Origin: Heliocidaris tuberculata
Lineage: Eukaryota > Echinodermata > Echinoidea > Camarodonta > Echinometridae
Reading direction: 5' to 3'
Assembly (NCBI GenBank): GCA_025618425.1
Contig: CM046842.1
Span: 40,507,537 to 40,571,536, forward strand
Length of the DNA: 64,000 bases
In this document: piece by piece, positions 22,447 to 34,699 of the stretch
Numbering within the stretch: position 1 is the stretch's first letter
Layout of the letters: every line of letters begins with the position of its first letter
Program-made: the position numbers and the translations under genes
Notes under the pieces: generated by a model
The model's database searches: none
What the model saw: only the letters and a program-made list of their open reading frames with translations
Told to the model about the DNA's origin: nothing

Positions 22447-25247
22447 ATAGACCTGACCATGGGATGACTGCTGAAATTCTCACTTTTCGTGGTCCGTGAT
22501 TTCGCCCCACCAAATTTCACCTTGTAAATGTTACTAAAAATACAAAAATACTAATGGCATACGTTGCCATTTGCAAAAAGTGCAAGTTTGTTCAAAAATG
22601 ATTATTTTGTAGCAAAAAACTGAGCTCCAAATCTTCTTGACCACATGGATTTCAGCCACTGAGTTTAGCACAGCATTCCCACCACATGGTATGTGCTGTG
22701 TGTGTGTGTCTATGAGAGTTTGTGTGCTTTGTGTTTGTGTGTATTATGTGTATGGTGTATAGGGAAGTGTCAGGCTCTTTCACTTACTTTGACCTGGCTC
22801 TAGAACAGCATGGCATGGCCAGTGCAAGCTGCATGATAAAACCTTTGTTTTTATCTTTTGATTTATTTAGATTGGGGAGCTTAAGTTTATTATAAAACAG
22901 AGGAAGGAAGAGAAAGGATTGAACCTTTTATGAGGGGAAAAGTAAAAAATTGTTTGTCAACAGCTGTATTTTAGTGGCCAATATCAAAGACAATGCAGAT
23001 AGTGTAGTCTGCTACGGATAATGTAGTCTGCTACCTATTGTGAACACACAGAGTAACTGCAATAGCAAGTAGTATTGTGAAAGATGAGGTAGTTTGCACT
23101 GTGTCGTGTTTAGTCAAGGGAAGATTCACAGCAAAGAATTCTTGTGCCTTATCGCTCATGAATAGGAAAATCTGCTACACATTAATTCAATCAGTGAAGA
23201 AAAAGTGAGAGTTGACGCTTCATGTTACTCAGAAGTGACATATATGAGAAGTGAATGAGTTCAATTCTTTGGCAGTCATAAAGGCCAAGGCAAGATACTG
23301 AAAACTGTTAACAAGTTTAATGTGGACATTTGAAACACAAAACTCCTCTAAAATTCATTTTCCTAATCATGAGATGTGAGATGTTATTTTTCTGTGATGG
23401 CACAGAATGCAAGATTGTGCCTCATGTTGAGGACATCACATGCACACTGCTCGCAGCAGACAGTTTGAGATTCAGCACTCTAAATTACCTGAGATAGATT
23501 TTGGTACATGTAGGTTTGCATGTATTTACATACATAAGCACTGATATTACAATTTATACATTTTATTTCTTGGAAATATTTATATATGGGCTATGCAATT
23601 GCAAATACTTCTTTAAAGACCTACTAATTTTTCAACTGTTATAGGCTGAGTTTTATCCATTACAGAGTGGATTTTGCATTAATTCGCGTAACTGGAATTT
23701 AACTAATATGTCATGGTTTGGAAATTTCCTACTTGGCAACAATCATAGGCCTATAAACATTGCATTTTGCACCAAAAGTTACTCTTAGCATATTGCCTTT
23801 CAGGTGATTTGATAGTAGTGTTTGCAGTTCAGTCAAATAGACTGATTTGCATATTGATGCATAATTTACATAATTAGGCACCAGTAGCATAAAAGGTATA
23901 CACAATTTTTGCTTAGAAATATTAAAAATTCAGATGATGCAGTCCGAAATAGAACTGAATACTAACTTTTGATTGATATGATACTGAGCTGTTCGGTGCA
24001 AGTGCTACAGTATCAAAAAATGGGGTTTGCATTAATATGCATAATTAAGCCTCATTATATGGTGACAAACTGCTAGTTTCTAAGCTTGAAAACAATCATG
24101 TTTACAGTCAGCACCCATAGTTTCTCAAACTATAGCTTTCATATAATCTGATATAGGAATTTTCAGTTGAGTAGCCACAATAACGGATTTGCATATTGAT
24201 GCAGATTTGCATAATTAAGCGTCAATATTTCACATAATTGAGAATCATTGTCATAAAATAATTACAGATTTTTTATGGCTTGGACAATTTGCATTCAGAT
24301 TCTGCATTCCAAATTATCCTTGAATACCATGTTTTGATTGAGAGCATACTGATCTTTGTGAATTATGGGATAAACAATATATTTTGCATAAATTTGCATA
24401 ATTAGGCAACATTACAGTGGTAAATTGCCACTTCCAAGCTTCGCAACATTAATATTTAGATTAAGCACCTAAAGTTTAATCAAAATATCAGTATTCATGC
24501 AGTTTAATATAAACATTTGTCAGTTTAAAAGAGCCAAAATAATGGATTTGCATACAAACGAATAATTTGTATAATTAGGCATCAATATTTCATAACTAGG
24601 AATCAATGTCATAAAATATTTACACATTTACGGCTTGAATTATTCACATTCAGATGATACAGTCCAAATAATCCTTGGATATATCTTTACTGAGAACACA
24701 CCGGTGTTTGTGAATTATTGTATAAGTAATGAATATTGCATGAATTTGCATAATTATGCCACATTACAGTGATTAATTGCCATTTCCAAGATTTACAACA
24801 TTCATATTTAGAGTAAGCACCCAAAGTTACCCTGAAATATCACCTTTCATGTTGATATTATCATTATTAGTTAAATAGCCCCCCAAATGGATTTCCATAT
24901 TGACGCCTGATTTGCATAATTAGGCATCAATGTTACCAAAAAATATACATATATGGTTAAGAAATATTCACATTCAGATGATGCAGTCCAGATTAGCCTG
25001 AAATACTATTTTTTTTAATTAATGATACCAGTGTTTTGTGTATTATAGTTAAACAATGAATTATGCATAAATTTGCATAATTAGACCTCATTAGAGTGAT
25101 AACGTGCAAGTTTCAGGCTTGGCAACATTCATATTTGAATTCAGCACAAAAAAGTACCTTTGTCCCCAACTTTTCAGGTGGGGCGAACAAGTGGACCACG
25201 AAAATGAAAAACGGAGCCTCTTTTTCCATGTCATCCCATGGTCTATA
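22447..25247. mobile_element. 2.8-kb element with inverted ends and internal array
   Basis: Near the left edge, GACCATGGGATGAC, TTTTCGTGGTCC and TCGCCCCACC occur in that order. The reverse complement of 25180-25247 has the same three blocks in the same order and similar spacing. Between them lie about 1.1 kb of unrecognised AT-rich sequence and a ~1.5-kb tandem array (23660-25150). No transposase frame is visible. Interpretation: a non-autonomous DNA element, or a foldback structure, that contains tandem repeats. The exact outer ends and target duplication are unresolved. Confidence 0.6.
23660..25150. repeat. Tandem array, unit about 342-359 bp, about four copies
   Basis: The block GGATTTGCATATTGATGC followed by TTTGCATAATTAGGC starts near 23844, 24185, 24544 and 24889. 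About half a unit after each comes a second related block, AAATTTGCATAATTAGGC with CATTACAGTG and CCAAGCTTNGCAACATTC, at about 24038, 24392, 24744 and 25070. Thus each unit is itself a dimer of about 175-bp halves. Copies are well diverged. There is no open frame across the array. Confidence 0.75.
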
Positions 25248-25249
25248 AT

Positions 25250-27055
25250 GAATGATGCCTGCGTGGGAGAATAATGTTACATTATGTGTGTTGGGATTGA
25301 TCTAATCCAGTACAAACTCAGTCATTCTATAAACCTGATAAAGGTATCAGACATATCAGACTGTATTTCCGGACTCTTCGTGTTATCTGGTTACAATCTA
25401 GATGTATGGTTTGATTAAGCTGTTGGAAATGAATTGAAAAAAACAGGTATTTTTTACTTTGTTCTATCAATGCGACACACTTTCCTGTTTGGTGAAGAAG
25501 CGTATTCAAATTAAATCACGTGTAGGTAGCCTGTACAAGGATTTTTTAATTCAGGCTGATATTGAATCTTCTTCAGATGAGTTCCTTAACTCCTTGAAAA
25601 AATGCGGTTCCTGGATTCGCTGATAAATGATGCGTGTTCCTACAGTCTAATTTCGTGAGGAAAAAAATAGGGGTAAATTGCCTATTTGAAAATTGTAACC
25701 GTAAGATGAATAAAAGAGTCACTAACGTTCACGATGAGGCACTTTCCTTGAATATATCTTAGAAAATTTGCTTTTCGTATTATAGATGATGTTCATAAAT
25801 TTATTCCTCACAATGTATTTCAAGCACAATGTTGATAATTGAATTTTCTTTGTTTAAAAGCTGAAATCTGAGAGCACAAAAACGTCATAGCATCTCATTA
25901 GCATAATGAGTATGTTGCCAATTTCATAGCGATTTTAGGTTTTTAAAATCTTCCTAACTTTTTTATTCGTTATCCGTTTTTCCTCAAACTTTCAGTGATA
26001 TGCTTCTAAGATTTTTCTGCTTCTGTTAAAGTGCATACAAGTTTGGGGTTTTATTCTCCTTCATGTTCAAAATAATTCATAATCACTCTAGCGAACAGCA
26101 AAAAAAAAATATACGGTAGCACACGAGGAGTCAAGGCAAATTTAAAATTTCAAATATACATTTTTTGCTTATGGGGAATTGTTAGCCAGTCCAGAGTTCC
26201 ATCAACGTTGATTTTATAGACGAATCCGCGATACGTCATTACACCCCTGAGTCAGAGCTTCCTTTGTACTTAGAAAATCATATTGGTCTTGCCTCTAATT
26301 ACCTAGGGCGGTTCTTCTCTTACGTGAACACCTCGGTCATTATCATATCCGAGAGTAGCTTTACCAATCATTTTTCACTACCGTTATATGTCCGTTGACA
26401 TTTTCATTCGCTAGAATTTCAGAAACAATACTTCTATTAGACTGGTAATATAGAAGTAAAGGACTACGAAACTATTGTACTGTACAAATATAGAAGCAAA
26501 ACTTCTTCGTGAATTATCAGGAGCTATCTCGGTATAGAGGATACGATATGTTGTGCCTTATATTAGGGGGTTAACAACAATGGTAACGGAGTGATTGGCA
26601 TTGCCGAAATACTGTAATTGGAGTGCTCCCCGCCCCGCCCCCCCCCCCTTCCCAATGACTATACGCTTTAATAAAAAAAAAACTTCTTGATTTAACTTCA
26701 AACATAAGGTATGTGAAATGTCCCCTTTAAAAAAATGTCTTTTAAGGCCACCATCATTTCATAGTTTTATTTCATACTTCCTTTTTCGTTTACTTTCTAT
26801 CAGTAGTGAACTTCATCAAACCATATTTTTCAGTTTTTCCTAAACTTTTCTTACATACATGTATCTAACGATTATATGCCTAAAGCTTCAGACATTCTAC
26901 AAAGGATCAGGGGAGAAATGTTAATACTTTTTTCCACTTACTTCAACTTTATGAGACTTGTTTTGATGGAGTTAATGTACATGTATATTTCTATGCAAAT
27001 AATCTAAAGAACCATTTTATATCTCTGTGAGATGTTCATTATTTTCTGGGTTTGC
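25250..27055. other. Unannotated, one shared TTAA-type motif
   Basis: At about 25950-26000 TTCCTAACTTTTTTATTCG and TTATCCGTTTTTCCTCAAAC match the internal motif of the TTAA elements, suggesting a fragment whose ends I could not define. Otherwise nothing is recognised. Confidence 0.5.
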
Positions 27056-27062
27056 TTTTCAG

Positions 27063-27102
27063 CGATCAGAAGATGGAAAAGCTCTGATCGATAACAACCT
27101 TG
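27063..27102 (+). other. Possible 40-nt exon with consensus splice sites
   Basis: The acceptor TTTGCTTTTCAG and donor GTAAGT flank a segment whose only open frame reads RSEDGKALIDNNL. A second segment at 31208-31252 (acceptor TTTTCTCCAG, donor GTGAGC, reading IPPENSKKLITTSKP) is similarly clean. Their phases do not join (a TGA results), so either an exon is missing or these are chance sites or a non-coding transcript. Confidence 0.2.
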
Positions 27103-27418
27103 GTAAGTTAACTCTAAAAAGGAAGACATAGCCTAATACCAGTGTTATCTATCGGTTACTCATGAATCATTGACTGTCCTCGTCCGCTTCTCCCGGCAAT
27201 TCTTCCAAACACTCCATCCATCAAGTGAATTAGTTCCACTGTACATCCATCATTCTTAAACACTGATGGAAATTGCCTTCTGATAGCGGGAAATTAGGTG
27301 TTAATCAAATTGGCTTTATATTGCATAGGGAATAGCGCCTAATATGAAACTTGTACATCTCGTGTTAATCATCAGACCGTGATACAAACAGGATATTCAT
27401 CTTTCTGGTTTGAATTCC

Positions 27419-27707
27419 CTCTTTTTTTATCTTCTTCTTTCTTTCTTTTTCTTTTTTTTTTTCTTTTTTTTTCTTCACCTTCTTGTTCTCTTTTTGTTCA
27501 CCTTTTTCTTCTTCTTCTTCTTCTTTTTCTTCTTCTTCTTCTTCTTCTTCTTCTTTTCTTCTTATTCGGTTCTACTTCTTCACATTTTTCTTCTTCTTCC
27601 TCTTTCTTCTTCTTATTCTTCTTCTTCTTCATCTTCTTCTCCTTCTTCTTTTTTTTTCTTCTTCCTTTTTTTCTTCCTCTTCTTCTTTTTCTTCTTCTTC
27701 TTCTTCT

Positions 27708-27739
<32 letters not shown>

Positions 27740-27786
27740 CTCTTCTTTTTCTTCTTCTTCTTTTTCTCCTCCCTCTTCTTCTACTT
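27419..27786. repeat. Long (CTT)n polypyrimidine tract
   Basis: About 370 bases of C/T, mostly CTT with T runs and occasional A. The three forward frames read as Phe, Leu or Ser homopolymers and are not genes. It is capable of triplex DNA. Confidence 0.95.
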
Positions 27787-28599
27787 TATAACTTCCACTT
27801 TCAGTTACCTCGTAAAGGTACTTTTAATTACCTGAAATCCAGAGGTCTTGGGGTTTGAGCTCTGGCGCGTCACTGATATCCTTTTACAAGATATTAATCT
27901 AAATTTGACATTCTAGACCAGGTGAAATAAGTTTTTATGAAGGTTCTCACTTTATAATGAAGGATTATGTTTGTCCAAAACCTCTGAGAAACAAACGAAA
28001 ATTAGGCAACAGCAATAACAACCAACCATTCAGCAATAACAATTAAAAGAATGAAAAATTAAAAAAAAACAGTCGTAGCATTGCCCCTGATATACTGCAT
28101 TTAAAGATGCCTCGACTCACAACAACTTTCAACAACTTTATTCCTTTGCTCCATTTTCCCCGAAACTTCATATCATTGCCTTTATCAGGAAATTAGAAAT
28201 GTAGGATAAAATTCATGACTGTCGTCACTCTTTTCTTCTCATTTCACGAATATCCTCCAAAAAATCAACTCTATTTTGAAACTGTTTTTTACTTTTTTTC
28301 CTCATCTTCTTATTCTCCTTATTCCATTTTCCGTTTCTTTCCCTTGAGGAATTGAATTTTTTCTTACGTTATCAAGTCTATTTTTTCTCTCAATGGTGCA
28401 TCAGTTACATTTGTTATCGTCTAAGTGGAATTCTCAGAGGGTGAGAGAACCACACTTGAACGGAATCGTGCCTTAAACACCCAATACAAAAACAATTTAA
28501 ACAAGGACTAGGTTTAAGACGCGCTTTGTATTATGTCATGTAAACGTTGTGTCTTGGCTGATTAGACGTTATTAAAGCTTGGTTAATCTATCACACACT

Positions 28600-28857
28600 C
28601 AGTGTAAAAAAAATATTGCTGGGTTAAAATTTGCACAACATGATGGTGCTTATGTGTCCGACCAACTTTTGGGCAACTATTTGCCCAACTTGAGTGATAT
28701 TTGTTAAAAAAATGTTTAACAGAACAGATTGTGATCATCATTACGTAAAGCATTACCTAAGTCGGGTACAACATTTTCAAAAAGTTGGCATGTTTGGTCA
28801 GACACACAGCTACCCTCATGTTGGTCATTTTACCCAACATGCATTACAGGATACACT
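28600..28857. mobile_element. MITE with CAGTGTA...TTGGGTAAAAT ends
   Basis: The left CAGTGTAAAAAAAATATTGC, then TGGGTTAAAATTTGCACAAC and ATGATGG, is matched by the reverse complement of the right end: GAGTGTATCCTGTAATGC, TGTTGGGTAAAATGACC and AACATGAGGG. The central part repeats the 'CCCAACTT' / 'AAGTTGG' theme. No coding capacity. Confidence 0.55.
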
Positions 28858-29420
28858 CTTATATCCTTATCAATGGAGGTCTATTTCATACCGACTCTCT
28901 TCGTTCCTCCTCAGTATTTCATTTCTCTACTTTATCAACAATGAAATGAGTATAAGAAAAGTTCTTTTAACCCTTTCAGGACAGGAATTATTCAAGGGAT
29001 AAATTGATCACATTTTGTTCTTCAAATTGGCAACACTAATATTTCTCTTTTAGTGCTACATTGTTCTAACAAAATGTAAAATGTCTTGGAAAACAATATA
29101 CATCATTAGAAACTTAGTCGAAAGTTGAAAAAAAATTGCCAATTTTGTTAAGAACAGTGATTTTGAACCTCTCAATATGTTGCCAATTTAAGGATTTTGA
29201 AGCTTATTCTCCTTTTTAAATTTCCTGGCATTAAACGTAATATGGTCATGCAACAAAAATGGACATGGTGTGTGCAGAAATTTTTGCTCTTTCTACTCAA
29301 GCATCTGGTATATTTTTTAAGGCTCTAAATCAAAGTTATTGGGCCAAACCACAAAATGTGGTCAATTGTCCCGAATGGGTTAAACTAGGCAAAATGACCT
29401 TGATAAGATTATATAAATGA

Positions 29421-29422
<2 letters not shown>

Positions 29423-29461
<39 letters not shown>
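29423..29461. repeat. (TA)n microsatellite
   Basis: About 18 TA dinucleotides without interruption. Confidence 0.95.
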
Positions 29462-29464
<3 letters not shown>

Positions 29465-29954
29465 AAATTGTATAATAGCAATGTAAACTAAAAGATTTTT
29501 CATGGGCTTTATTAACATTTTCTACTTGATAGTCGCTCGTGACGGAATACATCTGAGAAGAACATTATAGACGACAAAACAATTACATTCACTTAACTAA
29601 TTAGTACTTCACTCGCTCATCCCACACGCATAATTGTCTGTTAACATCATTACAATCACAATCTAAATCATGTGATGAAGGAAAGGGGCGAGGAATGGTG
29701 AAAGGCGGAAACGTCCATTAGCTAAAATATTTTCCAGTTTCTTTGAGCAGGATTGTGATCAAAAACGGTATATTGGGGGGGGGGGGGGGGTAGGGTTAAC
29801 GTGTTTTTATATTGTTTTGAAAGTTTTCATTGGTTGAGAAGGAGAAGTAGAGATAGAAGATGGAGAAAGAGATTTCTTTAATAATGGTACTGTACTAAGC
29901 ATTTGTAGAATTATGTAAATTGTAAAATAAAAAAAAAACAAGTAATTTAGGGGT

Positions 29955-30222
29955 AACCCCTTAGTCATAAGGACCACTATTCATAAGGACCACTTACTCA
30001 TAAGGACTGCTATCCATAATGCGTGACTAAATGAATAGCAGTTTTGTATGAATGGCGGTCCTTCTAAAAAGCGAGCAAACCATGGACAAATTACCTCGCT
30101 ATTCATAAGGACTTCCATTCATAAGGACCACTATTCATTACGCGTGTTAAATGAATAGCGGTTTTCTATGAATTGTGGTCCTTATGAATAGCAGTCCTTA
30201 TGAATAGCGAGCGGACCCGGTA
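29955..30222. repeat. Degenerate TTCATAAGGACC palindromic array
   Basis: The phrase (AT)TCATAAGGACC recurs at least six times on the plus strand in the left part, and its complement GGTCCTTATGAATAGC in the right part, around ATGAATAGCGGTTTT copies. The block is therefore both a phrase array and a large imperfect inverted repeat. A CGCTATTCATAAGGAC / GTCCTTATGAATAGCG pair is exact. Confidence 0.75.
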
Positions 30223-32049
30223 ATTTAAGCATGAAAATATCCACAACCTGAAAACAAATACACATAAAATTTATAACACACATGTCTTTGGGTTATTTGA
30301 AATCATGTTTTCTTTGTAAAAACAAACTAAAAACAAACGGGTGTTTTAAAACATGTTCCAATAAAAGAGTTTTAAACGAGCCAACGCTGTATTAGCAATT
30401 TCTGTAGTTGTTCGAACATAATTGATAGTACTGTGTCTACATCAACCATAATCGTGCACGGGAAAAATTTTGCCAGGGCTGGGGCTGTTGTCTCTCCTCA
30501 GAATATCAACTTTCCAGCGAGCCAGTCAAAAATTAGATATTTTCCTAGTATGCTGACAGCCACTTATTTTTTATCATTTATTAATCTATGGTGTTTCAAT
30601 AAGTATTGCCGGTGGCGTAACTGCATACTGCACGGGACCACGCCCCTCCCCATGGAACAAAAATAAGACACAGAGAGAGGGGGAGAGGTAGAGGGCGAGG
30701 GGAAAAAAGGAACGTGAAAAAAAAATTATGGGGCCCATTCCTACATCTTCCTTTTCATTGTTGACCTGGTAAAGTTCGTTCTTTGTGCCCGCGGGTGCTA
30801 AAAAAGGAAGAAAATGAAAGATGAATGAATAACAGAAATGTGAATAAATATTCTTATTTTATCAACCTTCCCCTTTGTTGATGTACGAACGAATTGTTAT
30901 GTTGTTGTTGTTTTTTTCTTTATTAAATCATAAATATTATGGTCAAATGTTTCGACATATAAGCTGAGCTAATGACAAAGCCACACAAAAAGGAATCTAT
31001 TTTCTTCCATTTCATAAAAAGTAGGAGCCTGTGGGGAAACTAATGAGCTAATTATATTCTACCCTCTAAATATTTTTCCTCTTCAGAGGTAATTTGTTCG
31101 ATTCTAAAATGCATTCAATAATACCCTCTTAATATTGTATCGCTTACAGAGCGATTAGCATGCTTAGAAGCGTTTGTATTTATTATTATTTCATTTCTTT
31201 TCTCCAGATACCTCCTGAGAATTCTAAGAAGCTTATAACCACAAGCAAACCTGTGAGCATTTTTTCCCCCATTGATTGATTCGCAACATTATATAATGCT
31301 TACGTATGTGTTTTCGCTCCCCGAGGATATTGTTGAGAAGGCGGCCATAATTATTCTCAAACCGCTTTGCTGTATTGTGTGTGAATTATAATGAATACAT
31401 CAAGCGGAATCGGTTTATTATTTCACTACGCCTACGGGGATATTATGAAGATCATTACACCATTATTTGTATATCATTTTTCCTAAATAATTATATTAAC
31501 CCACTTATATGACATGTATCTGTGCTACCTGAGCCGTATTCTTAGGATAAGAATCGTGTAAGCAAGCCAAAAAAATATCAGTCTTGCCAGCAATGTACAA
31601 AGATATAGAATGACGCAGTATGCGTGGAAAGGAAAAAAAAACATGCCCTAGAAATATTACAAATCAAAAATGAAACGAATAATTTCGCTTTTTTTATTTT
31701 CATTGCCAATTTTCAAATCAAATGATTACGATGAAGACAGTGTGGCATGTTGTTATACCAAGATATATGCTTCAGATGAATTGCAATCCTACCTTGCGCT
31801 AGTTGGGAAATTGCCTGGTTTTCAGCAATAAACGGTTTGTTTGTGGTCGGGTTTACGTCATGTAGTCGAAAAATGAACCCACGGACAGTACACCTCTTCC
31901 CCTTTCCATCTATAATTTCCGACAAATATCCTCAAGACGACTACCCCGGACAACTGCATACAAACATCAATGTTTGTAATACAGTAATGTTAAATAATGA
32001 TAATAATAAACCGTTCTTGTATAGCCATATCACATTATGATATAACGTC

Positions 32050-32300
32050 CTTATGCGCTTCCAAAGGATTTGGATATTATTACCCTGCAGGATTTAGCTC
32101 CCGCGGCCGTAATCAGCGCACAGTGCATTTCAAGGAATATATCCTGCCAGGTACCCATTTAAAACTTGTGTGGAGAGTGGCAAATGTGGATTAATGTCTT
32201 GCCAAAAGACGTTAGTGCCGGGCTGAGCTTCGAACCCTCAAACCTTGGACTGAGAGTCAAGAACACCTCCACGTCCATGTTGTCCCCGGGTCGTGGATAG
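32050..32300 (-). mobile_element. tRNA-like-promoter SINE
   Basis: On the minus strand a pol III B-box-like GGGTTCGAAGC (complement of 32226-32236) follows TTGACTCTCAGTCCAAGG. Downstream come TTTTGGCAAGACATTAATCC, CACTCTCCACACAAG, TTTAAATGGGTACCTGGC and TTCCTTGAAATGC. This order matches a widespread SINE family I recall from sea urchins and other marine invertebrates. Head and tail boundaries are approximate and no target duplication was identified. Confidence 0.6.
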
Positions 32301-32334
32301 GAATGGGATATGTGATGTAATTTATTCGGGCTAG

Positions 32335-32412
32335 TTAATCCAATTCTTTCTGGAAGGGTGTGGCTCCTATATGAAAACTATGGGAATCGGAGAATTCATT
32401 AGTCAATCATTA
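32335..32412 (+). mobile_element. 80-bp TTAA micro-element, decayed copy
   Basis: TTAATCCAATTCTTTCTGG, GGCTCCTATATGAA, CTATGGGAATCGGAGAATTC and TTAGTCAATCA follow the same order as the intact copies. The right TTAA is lost. Confidence 0.55.
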
Positions 32413-32503
32413 TGATACTGAAATACATTTTTTTTTTTTTGCGTAACATTAAGTAAAATAATCATGTTCTTGATATTCAAACCCATTTCTCGAGGGGTTT
32501 TTT

Positions 32504-32583
32504 TTAACCCATTGTCCACGGGAACTGAGCGGTTCCTGTATTAACCCTACGGGAATGACATAATTCAGTAGTCAATGGGTTAA
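32504..32583 (+). mobile_element. 80-bp TTAA micro-element, copy 2
   Basis: The ends are TTAACCCATTGTCCACGGG and CAGTAGTCAATGGGTTAA, with GGTTCCTGTATTAA and TACGGGAATGACATAATT between. The length is exactly 80 bases including both TTAA sites. It lies about 170 bases right of a decayed copy. Confidence 0.8.
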
Positions 32584-33333
32584 TTATGAAACAATCTGAA
32601 GTCAGGGGACAATATCCTTAACTATCCTATAACTTGTAGTTAAGCCCTTGGCGTAGCGACAGGGGACGCTCCCCTCTCCCCATCAAAAAAAGGGAAAAAG
32701 AAAAAGAAAGAGCAAGAGAAAGTGGGTAGGGGGAAAGGAAAGTTAAAAATTAAATCTTATGACCCCTCCCACCCCCTAATCAATTACCTTTTTTATTCAC
32801 ATATCATCCACCAAGGAAGTCACCCCTCCCCCCCCCCCCCCCCCCCTCCTTTCCCTCTCAATGTCTGGACATTGCAAATTATATAGTCTCGTCTTGAAGC
32901 AATTCTTACTATATTAATTTGCTGAAAATAGAATATTGTTTGAATTAAGGCATTTCTAATTCTTAGGAGGTGATCATACTTTTACAATCTTACATCTACC
33001 AAACTTAAGATAAAGATAACGGGAAGCTACACTGAAGGTCATCACGTCGATTTCAATTATGCCCAAAATCTTAATAACTTAGTACAAAGAGGCTTTCTTC
33101 ATGGGAGACCGGGTACTGCTGTTATTAAATGAATTGTAGGCAGCAGTGATTTCTTCAACGTGTCCAACTGTTCTGATATTTCATCCGCGTGCACAGGTAA
33201 TTTGAATACAATATGAGACCTTTTGCTATCTAAAAGAGTCTCCTCTTCAGCAAGCACAGATTTTAATCACTTTTACATGATCGTTCTCTTTTTCCCCCCA
33301 ATATGTACATTACAGTTTCCATAAAAATAATTG

Positions 33334-33586
33334 TTTCGGTTACTGTGATTATCTCCTAATACCACGGGCGTTTGCGTACTTCTCCTGGAGAATGAAGCTA
33401 ACCTTATCTCTTAATACCACGGCAGTTTTTGTGCTTGTCTGGAAAATTAAGTCTTTCTAAGGCATTTTGTGGTCTGTTTGGTTTTTTAGGGGGGCTTTAG
33501 AATTAAGCCCCAAAAGGCTTGACGTAATTCTCCAGCCCAAGCACACAAAATGCCGTGGTATTAGGAAATAATCACAGTAACCAAAA
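33334..33586. mobile_element. MITE with GGTTACTGTGATTAT ends
   Basis: The left GGTTACTGTGATTATCTCC plus TAATACCACGG is mirrored at the right end: GGTTACTGTGATTATTTCC plus TAATACCACGGCATTTTG when reverse complemented. The TAATACCACGG phrase also recurs once inside. A GGGGCTTTAGAATTAAGCCCC-like hairpin lies near 33494-33516. No coding capacity. Confidence 0.7.
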
Positions 33587-33858
33587 CAGGCACCTCCATT
33601 TGTAGATCATATTCGATATTGAATCATCAATTATGCAATGTCAAGATGAAGAAATAAAATATCATCTGCTGCGTCTTGCTTTATTATGTGTGTAATTTTA
33701 TTTTATTTATTGTGAGGGTGTGTATGTTTATCTGCATATAAATAATTACTACATGCCCCTAGAGTAAATTAATTAATTCTTTTAAGCTTTGATTATACTT
33801 TATTCCTTTGTTTAATTTGGACGTTGAATAAAGTGATAACTTAAAATAATGAGAAATG

Positions 33859-34049
33859 CATGTGTGTGTGTTTTGGGGTTTTTACAAACGTGTATCAATC
33901 AGATATGATTATTTACGTCTGGGGACCGACCTTTAACGTCACCATCCGAAAGACGTGACTCAGTTTCGAACCATGGGTCCGCTGAATCAGTTTATAACTT
34001 CCACTGTTAACATGGTTAACTGGATTACAGGCGGACGCCACAACGCCCA
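33859..34049 (-). mobile_element. SINE copy 1 with (AC)n tail and 7SL-like head
   Basis: Reverse complement: GTTGTGGCGTCCGCCTGTAA, TCCAGTTAACC, AGTTATAAACTGATTCAGC, then a B box GGTTCGAAACT, then CACGTCTTTCGGATG, CCCCAGACGTAAATAATC, ATATCTGATTGAT and an AC-repeat tail. It aligns nearly end to end with the copy at 49263-49444 apart from an 18-base insertion. The head resembles the 7SL/Alu phrase 'GTGGCGYGTGCCTGTA'; see findings. Confidence 0.7.
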
Positions 34050-34619
34050 GTTTACACTGCTCTTTACTGCAGGGACTATAAACCTGGAGGAAAACAGACA
34101 CTAATCGTCACTTTAAAGTTTTGCTATATATGGAATGAAGAAGAAAACAAAAAAAATAACCTGTGTATTTTGAAATCCACTTTGTACGTCAATTATTTTA
34201 TTGATGCTTTGTCGGGGCGTTGTTTCAATCGATGATGTTTTGGTTGACCAGCGAAACGGATGTATAGGGTCCTATTTACAATTTTCTATCTTGGTTTTTG
34301 CAAAGTATGATATGCATCGACTATTAAAGATGATTGCATTTTTATACATGTTCCATTTCTTAAGAAACACAATACCCAGTCTTTGTTTTTCCAGGATATA
34401 TTGCTGCTGAACGCACTTCCAATGGATAATGGGTGATGGACCAATGGACGCCAGAAAATTCTCTCGCCATATAACACATTCACTACTTACCTATCTTGTA
34501 TTGGATTTTTATCTTTTAAAAGATGTGATCTCGTGACTGAGCTCGCCTACTTTTTTCGATGTTACAAGACGATGGAGCACGAGCCTGCCTCAACGTAGAG
34601 TGTTCTATTTTTCTTGCTC

Positions 34620-34699
34620 TTAACATGTTGACTACTAGATTCTCTCATTCCCATAGGCTTAATGCAGGGACCACCCGGTTCCCGTAGGCAATGGGTTAA
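34620..34699 (-). mobile_element. 80-bp TTAA micro-element, copy 3
   Basis: In reverse orientation it begins TTAACCCATTGCCTACGGG and ends with GTAGTCAACATGTTAA, with GTGGTCCCTGCATTAA and CTATGGGAATGAGAGAAT inside. The length is again 80 bases. Confidence 0.75.

Noticed and set aside
23660..25150. Centromeric satellite
   Set aside because: Only about four diverged units, bounded by inverted edge blocks; better explained as part of a mobile element.
27379..27858. Open frames of 102-159 codons across the CTT tract
   Set aside because: Homopolymeric Phe/Leu/Ser from the microsatellite in all three frames; no coding signal.
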